DNA of 64,000 bases from Hoplostethus atlanticus. Lineage: Eukaryota; Chordata; Actinopteri; Trachichthyiformes; Trachichthyidae. Below the pieces are notes generated by a model, which saw only the letters and a program-made list of their open reading frames with translations, ran no database searches and was not told the origin of the DNA. This document shows, piece by piece, positions 33,901 to 45,700 of the stretch (position 1 is the stretch's first letter; every line of letters begins with the position of its first letter). The position numbers and the translations under genes were made by a program. The stretch covers positions 10,368,501-10,432,500 of the forward strand of contig JAXDDX010000001.1 in assembly GCA_034670405.1 (NCBI GenBank), read 5' to 3'.

Positions 33901-34313
33901 AGAACAGCATCAAACGTGTTGTGACTGACAGACATCATGGTGTGCAGAAACTCTACAGTGAGAAACCTTGGATTGGCCACTTCTATGACCCATGCATGGG
34001 GAGAATCTGTCTGAATGATTTGGATGATGTTGTGGATGATTTTCATGCTATGAAGATTGATAACATCTGTAAAACTGTTTTAGCTGTTTTTTATTATTTT
34101 CCAAGGGTGAGATAAGAAAACAGATATCCTTGCTAACTTGAGTCATTGTGGTGAAGGAGGAGTGTGGTCAACCGCATGCTCTGGTCTGCCTCCTCATCCT
34201 CAGGAGACGAGAGTGGCCAAGTGAAAAAGTGTCACCAACCACATGCAGAATGTCTACAGTCATGACAGCGACATCTTCCCCAACTGCCTCCACCAGCCAC
34301 TAGTCCACGATTG
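33901..34313 (+). pseudogene. Fragment of a TDRH-type transposase-like protein
   Basis: An open stretch 33901-34107 encodes KRVVTDRHHGVQKLYSEKPW, then IGHFYDPCMGRI. After a gap, 34159-34312 encodes VVNRMLWSASSS and, in another frame, KSVTNHMQNVYSHDSDIFPN, then CLHQPL. The order TDRH, YDxW/C, NHxxW, HxxNVxSH and CLH resembles an RNase-H-like transposase family common as uncharacterised proteins in fish; family name not asserted. A frameshift and an in-frame TGA show it is dead. Confidence 0.55.
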
Positions 34314-34532
34314 TGACTAAAGCGTGTTATGAATGTCTTCTGGTCTTATGAATATAGTCAAGTCTTCTGGCAGATTTGGGGATTGTGGAAATTATCAAAA
34401 TGTTGTCAACAGCTGATTTGAAAGTTGTATTTTTGTTTGTATGAACCTCCTTACGCTGCTGTTTGACAGGGCTTTCCCCCAAAAACATGAGTTGTTGCTG
34501 TTGTTTGTAGTTTCTTGCCTTGCTGGTCCTGT

Positions 34533-34570
34533 CAAGTCAAGTCAAGTCAAGTCAAGTCAATTCAATTATC
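34533..34570. repeat. (GTCAA)n short tandem repeat
   Basis: About six pentanucleotide units opening another likely interspersed repeat (caattatcacaaacaaacct...). Confidence 0.9.
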
Positions 34571-35734
34571 ACAAACAAACCTCAAAGGACTTTACAGGCC
34601 TAACTCACTAAGTCAATTGAAGAAAATTGATTTATGACACACAGTTGATGCAGAATGTAGACAACAAGAGGCCTATAGCGGCCTCAGGCCTAACTAAATC
34701 AGCTGAAAATGTCAAGTGTCAAATGGCTGGCTGAGCATTAGCTAGCTTGCTTGCTAGTCCGTGGTTAGCTGTTTAGCCAGGGTGGCTATAGCTGCTACCA
34801 TGTTAATGAGCCTCACTAATCACCTGCTGCATGCTGTAATTTCAACCACATTTTATCAGTACAGGGACATTCAGACGGCCATTTGTTTACTGGCTGTGAA
34901 ACTTGAATGACATGGTCAGTCATTACTGTTGTTGACCCATTTGTTGAATGAAACTAGGTTTGAAAATTGAATAAATTGAGTCTGCCAACTCAACAGCTGA
35001 CACAGTGGAGATGGGCTTGGCTCTGGCTGAGTGGCACAGGTGAGTGGAGCTGTGAGGATTTTGTTTATTGAACAGCGCCCTCGACTGGACAAATGTTTTT
35101 ACTGTCTGAACCTACTCTGTACCAGAGGCATGCATTCATTTGGCTATGATAATGCTCACAATTCTGTAAACCTCCAAAATGACAGTATTCGGTCAAGGTT
35201 TTTTTAGTTGGTGACAATAAGCCGGCATTTGCACACAAAACTCAGGAAAAAAGCATTATGTGATGTATTGTCAAGATTATAACCAGGATGTATGTGTATC
35301 ATGATCAAATTAATATGAACATTCATTAACAGCTTTAAAAAAAGTGAGCTTTAACTCAAATTCAGTTTTCTTAATTCAGATTCAGCTTCCTGAGACACAC
35401 ATTTGGGCGCAAGGGTCTTTTATTCCCTGAGTGTCCACTGGAAGGCAGCCACCTCCTCCAAGACTTCCAGCAGTGGGCTAACACTTCACTTAGCCAACTG
35501 CAAGTCATGTGGCACTGTGCCTGATTCATCTCACCTCAGCCAATGATCAAGCTTTATTTCCCCCACTTGGTAAAAGAGTTTCAAATTGTGTCCTAGCTAC
35601 TGGGTTGCATGGCGGGCTCAATACACCAGTTTGCTACCTTGCAGACAGCTAGTTTCTTTTTTCATCATCATGTTTCAACATTTAGCAGTGGCAGAGTAGA
35701 ACACCACTGATATGTGTTGGTTTGGTACTTTTAC

Positions 35735-35822
35735 TTCACTGTTTCATTGCGTTTTATTGTATGCAAAGCACTTTGTAGACATCGTTTTCAGGTGCTATAC
35801 AAATAAAGTTATTATTTTTATG
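35735..35822 (+). mobile_element. Likely non-LTR retrotransposon 3' tail
   Basis: aagcactttgtagacatcgt...ggtgctatacaaataaagttattattttta is the type of 3' end seen on many fish LINE/SINE copies: a short stem region, aataaagtt, then TTA-rich tail. 5' part not recognised. Confidence 0.45.
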
Positions 35823-35984
35823 AGGAACTCCCAGCTTGCATCATTGCCTGTTGTTTTTTCACCTCGTCATGTTGCCTTACTTGTGGTACGGCTGTAGATT
35901 AATCCAGGCCAGGGTTTAGTTTAAACACCATCCTTGCAGTAGCCTATGCTCTTCTGTAATAAAGCCTTCTGCACTCTCACCCGT

Positions 35985-36242
35985 TTACTGGCAGCGTTTG
36001 TTGAACTTAACAGGCTCGTAAATGACATTATGAGCTCCAATGAAGTGTTTATCAAAAGCATCCTTAACAGCGTCGTAGCTTTTCTTTTGTGCATCTAATG
36101 GTAGGGAAAAGAGAATATCATCCACCTTGCCTCCCACTGTGTGAATAAGAGAATTCACTTGATACTCCCCATCTTTCTCCTTGTGACCTGAAGCCACTCT
36201 TAACCTTTCAAATCTCCTCGAAGTTGAATGCTCCTTGTGGAA
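35985..36242 (-). pseudogene. Retrotransposon gag fragment
   Basis: Minus-strand reading gives RRFERLRVASGHKEKDGEYQ then VNSLIHTVGGKVDDILFSL and KSYDAVKDAFDKHFIGAHNV. The pattern QVNxLxYxxGxxADDIL...F..HF...NVIxExxKFN is typical of Gypsy-type gag proteins of fish. No pol, protease or LTR is visible nearby. Annotated as an old fragment. Confidence 0.65.
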
Positions 36243-37492
36243 TAATCAAGAATATTTTTGATCCATTTTGGGAAAGTACTAGCTTGCTAGCTAGCTACTG
36301 TGCACACCTTCACTGTTATTTCACTATCTTGCTATCTAAGCCAGGTTTCTTGCCACCTAGTCAATCTTAAAAACTGCCACAACTATGAGAGATGCCTTAC
36401 TGAATTGAGAAGCACTGAATAGTGCTGGTGTGGTTTAAACCTAGGCCTACATCTGTTTCACTCATTTTAACCCTATGAACTGTATGGTTACTTCAAATTA
36501 ATATACAGGCCATATTTTTAAAATAGCTAAATGGCAAATCACTGAAGTGATTTTCACAATGCACACTTGTCTTTTAGCAGCCTTTTACAGCAGCATGCAC
36601 CTACCACAGTGTTACAAGCCACTGACAAGTGTAAATAGTTCATTTATAGGCATAACTACATAGTACCCATAGTCATTCTTATGACTCACTATAATAACTC
36701 ATAATATGCCAATAGGGACTTCGTTAGTGTGTAGGGGAGACCGGGACTGGTTGGCACACTGCTACAATCAATGTTATAACAAGTAAATTAAGTAAATGAA
36801 GAGCTGCCATTTATGGTCTCAGAACAAGCTTTTTTCCTGATGTTGATTTTGAAATCTTTAGCTGTGGTTCACCTGCCTCACAGCCCTTAACATGATGTGC
36901 ATTGCCGCTGTACGTTTTCTTCTCAAGTTTTGGACCATTGTTTCTACTTTTAAGAGAGCAGAAATAAATCACCACATACCTAAATCTCACAAGGTTTTTC
37001 TTTCTTTTTCTTTGACCTGTTTAGCTATTTTTATTAGCTAGCTAGCACATGGTTTGACCCAGCAACACAAAAATGAGCTCAAATCAAATCTTCTCTTTTT
37101 AACAGAAACTCAACATACATAGGTGGACTCAGCTAAAATGGACCATCATGTAAAATGGGCCAGATAAGGTTGGAGCTTCATAGCCCTTTAAAATTTTACA
37201 GCCAATCACAATAACTGATCTTGCATTGTTGCTGCAACACTAGTTGACATGTAACAATAGTTTTGATTAGTCTGAGGTTGTTAAGGTGGACAGGGCAGAG
37301 TGTTACATTAAGTACATCAGAGAAATTGTATGGTAAGTGAGCATGACATAGCAAATTTCACTCATCACTAATAAGGGTGATAAAGCATTTATAAGTAAGC
37401 TTACCAACAAAGCAAAATGTTTATGAACAATGTTTTGACAGGCTCTTTCAAATAAAAAAGTTGAAATTTAAAAAGAAACTTTGATTTTTGTG

Positions 37493-37926
37493 AAAAAAGT
37501 AATTTTAGGTATTGGCCCATTTAGCTTAACCAGCTAGCTAAAATGGGCCACGATTTTCAGCTAAAATGGGCCACATACACACACACTCTTACACAGAAGT
37601 TACACAGAAATTGAGGGCGCAAAACAGGTTTATTGGTAAAAAAGTAATTTTAGGTATTGGCCCATTTTAGCTTAACCAGCTAGCTAAAATGGGCCACGAT
37701 TTTCAGCTAAAATGGGCCACATACACACACACTCTTACACAGAAGTTACACAGAAATTGAGGGCGCAAAACAGGTTTATTGGTAAAAAAGTAATTTTAGG
37801 TATTGGCCCATTTTAGCTTAACCAGCTAGCTAAAGGCCACGATTTTCAGCTAAAATGGGCCACATACACACACACTCTTACACAGAAGTTACACAGAAAT
37901 TGAGGGCGCAAAACAGGTTTATTGGT
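37493..37926. repeat. Triplicated ~145-bp unit inside the pogo-like element
   Basis: Three near-identical units starting at 37493, 37638 and 37784 (aaaaaagtaattttaggtat...). Each carries one gcccattt(ta)gct and up to two agctaaaatgggccac motifs, and a CA run. Unit 3 lacks six bases of one motif. Confidence 0.95.
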
Positions 37927-37953
37927 CTAGATGTATCCAAGCGAAATCTTAAC

Positions 37954-38188
37954 AATCTTAACAAAAAACAACCAAAGGGAAAAAAGAAAAAAAAGAAAAT
38001 AGCACAAAGCAAGAGTGGCAAACCCCCGCTGCACGGCCTGCCAGAGCGTGTATGGTGATGTGAATGACCCAAAGGCCACGGGGGACTGGGTGTGCTCTTG
38101 TCAGTGCAACTCATGGTACCACGAGAGCTGTGGAGAGGATAATGGCATCTATGATGATGATGGTTACATCTGCAAAGACTGTGTTTGA
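37954..38188 (+). pseudogene. Remnant of pogo-type transposase C terminus (PHD-like finger)
   Basis: A Lys-rich run (KKKKKKIAQSKSGKPP) is followed, in a shifted frame, by CTACQSVYGDVNDPKATGDW, then SWYHESC and GYICKDCV with stop at 38186. The spacing of CxxC, W..H..C and CxxC is that of a PHD-like zinc finger, which many animal pogo/DDE_1 transposases carry at their C terminus. One frameshift is visible near 38020. Confidence 0.6.
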
Positions 38189-38276
38189 AGATGTTCTACT
38201 TTTTAACATAATGTTTGACAAATGTTGACACAAGCATGCACCTACACACACACACAGCTACACACAGTCCCAGAAA

Positions 38277-38277
38277 G

Positions 38278-38314
<37 letters not shown>
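38277..38314. repeat. (CA)n microsatellite
   Basis: About 17 CA units inside the pogo-like element. Confidence 0.95.
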
Positions 38315-38315
<1 letters not shown>

Positions 38316-39676
38316 CAGACACAAAGACACTAATGCGCAGAAACACACACCCATACAACATGATCAGTTAATTTTTAAATGCATTTTTCAATAAAATATT
38401 TGTTCAACTTTTTATTGCATGAAATGCATTTACGGTGTTGTTACTATGGTACACCAAAGACAATAGTTTACTGTTAAAATTAAAATGATTTCAGCTGAAA
38501 TTACTGTGTTGTTCTCTCTTTATATTGGCCCATTTTAACTGAACAGCTGGCCCATTTTACCTGAACATTGTGTTGTAGCTCAAGAGGGAACCTGCTGATA
38601 CTCTAACTCTCATAAATCCAAAACAATTATACTTTTTCACATTTTTTTAACAAATAAATATTTTAGAGACCCATGCCAATTTATAAAAATATCATTAGAT
38701 CTCCTGCATAACTTATTTGATGGTCTTATAAATCATTTACCAAAAAGTGGCCCATTTTAGCTGACTCCACCCTACTTTAATTTTTAAACATCTCACAAAG
38801 ACGAAAATGTAATGACCCTCACCTCACAGTTTCGTGTCCCCTCAATGAAGAGACACATGCTCAGAACAAGAGGGTAAAGGTTTGATATCACAACGTTTGA
38901 CATGATCAGGATACAGCGCCCCCTAGTGTGGCTGTAATAAGCAGTGTGACTACCAACCCCTGTAGTCAACCAGCCCCGGTCTCCCCTAAATGTGTCTAAC
39001 TTTAGTACTAAAATGAGTTTATAGGGACCTTATTGCACTTTATGGTATTATTTTGTAGCGCCTATGATATCGCTAGAATATTCTTATAATATTCCTGTTG
39101 GGGCATGTAGTAGTACGTCTGTGGTAAGTTAGTCAATGAGCTTTTTAAAAATGTATCTCCTATTGTGTCACTATAATATCTCTATAATATCTCTATAGGT
39201 ACCACTATAGAGCTGTGATGTTTGTATAGTATCTTATAAAGTGGATTATCGAAGGGGTGCTACAGGTCTTTCTCGTTAGGGGGCTGCTCTGAATGAAAAC
39301 AAAAACATGTCATGAACGGAATTTGCTCACAACCCCGACAGCAGCAGTCTCCTCCCACTGAAGAAGTGGATGGGAAGAGGAGCAATCTGATCTTGCATAC
39401 AGGAAGAAGTTGAATAAGTGTAAAAACACAGCGCGTGTGCAAAAAAAAACGCCAATAGTTTGGCACGTTCGCTTTTTCTAAATCGATTTGCTGAAATGTA
39501 GAGTTGTCGCCCGTTTGTTTACATTTACTCTGTTTTTTTATTTGACACAGTTGAAAGAATGACAGTTAGGATTATTGCCAAACTACAGACGCTGTAACGT
39601 GTGGATTACTTCATTTCAGCAATACCAGTCTTTTAAATGGGAAATCAGGAAATCCCTAAATGAACTTTTAACTAAA

Positions 39677-39768
39677 ATGTCAGAGCACAGATCCAGTTTT
39701 CTTCACATTGGAGACATTGTGTCTCTTTACGCGGAAGGCTCGGTGAATGGCTTCATCAGTACTTTGGG
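39677..39768 (+). CDS. itpr2: itpr2 exon 1 (start codon)
   Basis: [20 protein letters not shown] to ISTL plus two bases of Gly. Donor gtatgt. The ATG (aaaATGt) aligns with the known family start. A cttcatttcag at 39609-39619 could be the acceptor of this exon, implying an upstream non-coding exon. Confidence 0.93.
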
Positions 39769-42700
39769 GTATGTTCCTCCTATCTGCTTCACTGCTAATT
39801 GGAGAGTTTATTTGGATTATTTCTTTTGATATGCCTCATCGCTTTCAGTTTATATCTGACAGACTAAAAGTGTCTCTCTCGACTATTGTAACGCGGATGG
39901 CACTGCAGGTTGGAGAAGTCACAACTTTCATTTGAGACTTCTGGTCAAGGCCTGGCAGCGCGCAAACTGGTGCTTCTTAGGAAATGTATCACGTTTACGC
40001 AAATACAACAGGAATGCAAACCAGTAGGCTGTCACCCAGATAGACATGGCTTCCAGTGGTCATCAGTTTAATGCAGTGGTACCCAAGGTGGGGTTCTTGA
40101 GGAGGTTTCAGGAGTACCACAGCAACATGAAGAAAGTGTTAAATGTCACCATTATTTCATTTATTTGAAGTTAGGACAGTGAGAGTGTCCTGGGGCAGTG
40201 GGTGGGGGGTTAGTGCATGTCACTTGCAGCCTCAGTCATTTTACATTGTGCAGATAATTCAGAATGTGAATGTTATGTTTTCATGGTAGGCCATCAATTG
40301 AGCGCTACCAATTCAAGATAACGTTCCTCTAGACACTTGCATTGTATCTGTGGTACTCAATAGTGAGCTTATAGTGACCTTATCATATGTTATGTCTCCT
40401 ATGATATCACTAGAGTAATACTGTAGGGACTAAGAATTATATAGTTATTTATCGTGAGGGAATAAACCTTTCCTACAGTGGGAATTTGGCACACACCTTG
40501 TCCACTTTCAAATGTCCTTGCGATCCTGTATCCATATCATAATATAGTTTATCATAATATCATTTAGTTGTGATGAGGACTGAGTCATGCTTTAAGTTGG
40601 CAAAGTCGCCATTAGGAAACTCTCTAGCTCACTAGCTCTTTTAACCATATAGGTCATATAGGTAGCCTAGTTTTCTGGCTGATCTCATGTTTTTTTGTGT
40701 CAAACTATATCATTGTGTGTGTCTGCGATGCAAATTCCCCACACAGCAATGCAAAACAACAGGAGCAGAGTTTATTTGGTTACTGTGCCTCCAAAACAAC
40801 ACACCACAAAACTGTTTAGTGGTTGTGGCGTCAGTGCAAGGTTGAATTTCTCGTGGTTCCGGTTGCACTCTGGCCTCAAGGCCTCCTCAACAGGCGTGGA
40901 GAGATAGACTGGCCCTGTGGAATGAGTGTGCCCCACCCACCTCCTCAGTTTCTGTTCCTCACTCACTCTCCTTTTTTCAATCGCTCTTTCAAACAGCCAC
41001 TAAGCAAAGCAATCAGCCTCATTCCTGAAATCTTCATTCTGCATGATATCTTAATTCATTTTATCCAATCTCTTGTGCTCTCGTGGATCAGACAAACAAA
41101 AGCATGTGAGCAAATGGCTGCTGAAATATGCTTATATTTTGATTTATAACCTGGCTGTGCACAGCAATGTTCACTGACTCACAGTCTCTTGAAGTGAGTG
41201 GACACAACTACTTTGCCTTACTGAAAAGTTCCCATGCTGACTGGCGCCATAAATTGCAGAATACAAAGTGCGTAATGGCGAAAGGCTCAGAGCTTTGTTG
41301 TCGTGAAGCAAAGGCATGAAGTTCTTATCGGTGATTCATTAACTGATGTAGTTTGACAGGACTGCTGAGCACTTTATCAAGGGCTGTGGTGTGCCAGACC
41401 TCACCAAGGCCCAGAGGGAGCAGTGGTATCTAAAGCAAAGAGCCTTGTAGGAGCCTCCCTTAACCAGAGCCCCTGTAAGCACAATATACCCTCGGCTCCC
41501 CGGGGCTTATTCTATGCTCGTGTTTGCTCAGGATCATTTTAAATAATTTTTCTGTGAGTTCTTCACACACCTTGCATTGCAAACACACCAAGTTCCCTTT
41601 AAGGTCATTTGGTTTCCAGATCCCTTAGGCCCTATGACTGCTTGCCTGCCTTCCCTTCCAAGTCTCACATTACCAGAAAGGTCCACACTGATGAAGCATG
41701 ACATTTTTTAAATGTTTCATAATTATGTCCATTATTTAATGTTTTATATGATTATCATCCCCTGTTTGCTTTGTTTATCTTCCATTGAAAGTTAAAGTTA
41801 TGATATGATGATAGGATGATATATGAGGAAGTATATTACTTATTAGATTGCAGAGCATGCAGTAACAAGCTGTTACATCAAGTGGTCCACACATACATTT
41901 TTATTATAGGCCCAATCATTCTTCTGTTGTTTCATATATCAGCAGAGATATATCACCCTGCTATATTTAGACCCCTGTTCGGTCACACATTACACATCTT
42001 GTCATATATTGTCACAGTCTGCCCAACACAAGTAACGGGGCTGTAATTAACTTGTCCATATCCTGCCCAGTAGATTTGGTTCATGTTTAACTCAATTCCA
42101 GAACAAACTGTTGGACATGCTCTCAGTATCAGGCAAGTGTCACAGCCCCTCTGTGTGAACGGAGCAGGACTCCCAGGAGACTTAAGGTTACTTATTTATG
42201 AGCTGAGGGGAGTTATCCAGAGAGCCTTCCTGTTTATCAGTTTAACACTTGATAATACTTCCTATTGGGCTCTATTGTTTCTCATTTAGATGGGACTTTG
42301 AGGAAATAATGTACAGCCATCGGTTTGAGACTGATCAAGTGCCATGACACTAATAGGAAGTGGCTCATCTCGCTTCAGCACGACTGCCAGCTTTGTATGA
42401 ATTGGAGGAATTGTGCATTGCTTAGTGTTTTTCCTTAGCGGACTGGATGAATGGATATGCTTATGCAGCTCAGCCTTAACTTTGTTGTAAATCTTTACAG
42501 AATGGCATAATGCAGTGGCTATTGTATAGAAGTTCATAATTGTTTGTCACATATTTCATATTTCACTGGGCTGCATGACTAGAAACACCAAATTCTTAAA
42601 TATGAAGTTGTGTATGTCTAGATCAGTGTTCGAGCTTACAAAACAAAACTAACAAGAGGTAACATAGTGTACAGCAGCTGGGTAAAGCTCCTGACCTGAC

Positions 42701-45700
42701 TTTTTACAGGAAATGATAAGCTATTTGTAGATGTTGTTTGGCTGTAGGTCAAGGTCATGGAATTGGGTTGGATACTGAACAGTATTATGGGTATTTTTTT
42801 GGTATAAAGCAATCGGTGATGACTGTAACAAACTACAAGTCACAAAACAGGATGCCTCAAATATTGTGCTTCCCTTCCGTTTGATATAACAAGAAGAAGT
42901 TCATGTTTTTGTGTCTGCTAGTATAAACTGTGATGTAACAGACGTATACACATGGTGTTTTCAAATGGTCTTTTATAATTGTGGCCTACAGTGTATATAT
43001 ATGTATACTGAACGTGTACACACTTACCTGTCCTCACTCAGCACAGCAACTCTGAAACATTATTACAGCCGGTCCTATCAGTTCATGTGAAACAAAGACA
43101 TTGGATCATCAGTTTAATGGCTTTAAAGGGTAATTCCGGTATTTTTTAAACCTGGGCCCTATTTGTACATATTTTGGAGTCTAAATAACTAATAGGTACA
43201 AAAAGTTTTTGAATGTCTCCAGTAGATCGCCTCAGCCGGCAGTCGCGAAACAGGCTGCAATGGCTGCAACGTAATCCTTTGGGCAACTGCGCCCGATCAA
43301 ACTACGTCCACTAAAAGTTTTTGCCACTGACAGGTTCAGATTGTTATTCGAACTGTCTGACAACATTACGGAAAGGATCCCAACAGAGATAGACCTTGCT
43401 TAACCAGAAACCTTTGTTTAACCTCTTCCTGCAACAACTCAAGATTTCAGGGCGAGACTTCTCCTTGAGCGAGACTTCTGTTTCTGGTTCTATTACCCTC
43501 TGGTTCTATCTATTACCCTTTAATAGTATGTCAGTCTAATGTGTGAATTTCATGCCCTGCCGCCCTAAACCTGGCGGTGGCCAAACCACGGTGGCCAAAC
43601 CATGTAAAATATTCATTAATGGGCGAAAAAGCCTGGGCTATGGAAAACAAGGCGGTTATTAACTAGATGACAAGCCATCACAATGCCCTCTAATCAACCC
43701 TACGCAGAAACCACATGATTTCCTGTGGTGGCAGGCCCATGTCCAACACACTGAGGCCTCTGAGAGCCACAGTCTTCAGCATGTACTGTTATGGTGATTG
43801 CAGCTCATTGTGCTCTCAGTGCTTCATTTTACATTACACAAGCCATGTTGATACCTGGTTTCATTGAGTATCGATCTGCTGTAACACCTTTCTAGCCATT
43901 TGCACATTCTGCACCCGATACCAGCCACAGACACCCAGGTATCAACTCAGTCTATCTATCTGTTGATATAGACCACAAGACTGGAAAGCAGAGATCACAG
44001 TGGGGGTTAAATTAGATGAGCTTGGTCCAGAAACGTTCAGAACATTGTTCCAGATATTGGGACCGATAAGGAGACAAATATGATGTGATCACTCTGCTTG
44101 TTTTACTATCTGCCCTGTTCATCTTGCAGGTTAACAAAGGAAACGCTGTTGTTGTTGTTTCAAATGCTTGGTTTTAATGGTAGTCAGGCGCTCTGCTTGT
44201 CATTTGTCCAAGGTATCAGCAACACTGCAGTTAGAGTTTGTGCCATGCAGATCTTTATTATTATTATCAATATTCTTAAAGTGTTTACTAATGTACTGTG
44301 ACAGCCGGGCAAATAATCACTAACAGTACATGGAGGTTAAACTAAGCTTCAATGTAATGCACCCAAGTAATATGTCAATAGTAGTATGTGAATTGTCATA
44401 ATTTTGCTCTCTTCTCTGCAGGCTTGTTGATGACAGGTGTGTTGTCCAGCCTGATGCCGGAGACCTGGCCAGCCCACCCAAAAAGTTCAGAGGTGTGTGT
44501 GGTAGTCACACTGATTCAAGGTTACACACACACTTTTTTTTAAACTCCCAAGGCTGACGAGACCATTAAGCGCCCTATGTTGTTTTACCTTCACAGTCTG
44601 GTTTTAGAAGGTTTCTCTGTTTTTAACTTGACTCTGCAAGCCCATTGTGGGCTCAAACCACTTGAACCTCAAATATGCTGTTTTACCACATTTGCACTTC
44701 AACAGTAAATAACTTCTTTGTGCCTGAATGTGCTTGTACCTCTCCAGATTGCCTCTTCAAGGTGTGTCCCATGAATAGGTACTCAGCCCAGAAGCAGTTC
44801 TGGAAGGCAAAGCAGGGAAAACAAGGAAATAACAATACACAGGGAGAGCTGTTCAAGAAGTTACAGGTAGAACAACTTGTATTGTAGATGGTGATCTTAA
44901 ACCAATGCTCACTCCATATTCATCAATCGCAGGAAGAATTAGGACTCACAAAATCTCTGATTTATTACCCAGCATGCAGCAGAACTGGAGCAGAAGCAGA
45001 ATGAGTCGGAGAACAAGAAGCTCCTGGGAGAAGTTGTCAAATACAGTAATGTCATCCAGGTACAACCCATCTCTTTAGCAAACACTTGGGCTGTCAGTTT
45101 GTTTTTGTCGTTCTTGCCCTCTTTGTGTGTTTAACTGCTGTTTACAGAGAGTTACACACCGAGACTACACATGCCTTGTCAATAAACAATTGGTTTAGAT
45201 TTATATACAACGTTGGAATACACTTGACAATTAGGAAATGTGTTCAGTTCTTCAGATGAGGTTAAACACGACTGTATTAGCGTTTTTTTCCAAGGTGGGT
45301 TTTCTATGCTGTGATATTGCTCTCTGTAGTACTGAAACGTTCCAATTGTTGTGTCTCAGCTCCTACACATAAAGAGCAATAAGTACCTGACAGTGAACAA
45401 GCGTCTCCCTGCCTTGCTGGAGAAGAACGCCATGCGGGTATCTCTGGACTCATCTGGGAATGAGGGCTCCTGGTTCTACATCCAGCCCTTCTGGAAGCTC
45501 CGTAGTGAAGGAGACAATGTAGGTATCACTTTGCTTAACACTCAAATTTCTTTCTGTTACAAGTACAGACATGCAGTTCAGTGTGCGAGCCTACTTTTTC
45601 ATCCGATAGAATGTCAGCTGAATGTTTTTCCTGTTCATAACATAACATTTCTGATTTTGTCCTTCCCCTTTTTGCTTTAGCATCCTATGGTTAAAGGTAT

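Larger units (their letters stand above)
36732..38988. mobile_element. pogo-like DNA element with TIRs and TA ends
   Basis: The terminal inverted repeats 36732-36753 and 38967-38988 (taggggagaccgggnctggttg) match at 21 of 22 positions and begin and end with TA, as in Tc1/mariner-pogo insertions. Inner inverted repeats (37121-37147 and 38746-38773, ggtggactcagctaaaatgg type) add a second layer. Inside are a triplicated 145-bp unit and a PHD-finger-like remnant. The DDE core is missing, so the copy is non-autonomous. Confidence 0.8.

Noticed and set aside
37493-37926. Regular repeats resembling an array with spacers
   Set aside because: Units are adjacent 145-bp tandem copies inside a eukaryotic transposon; not a CRISPR array.
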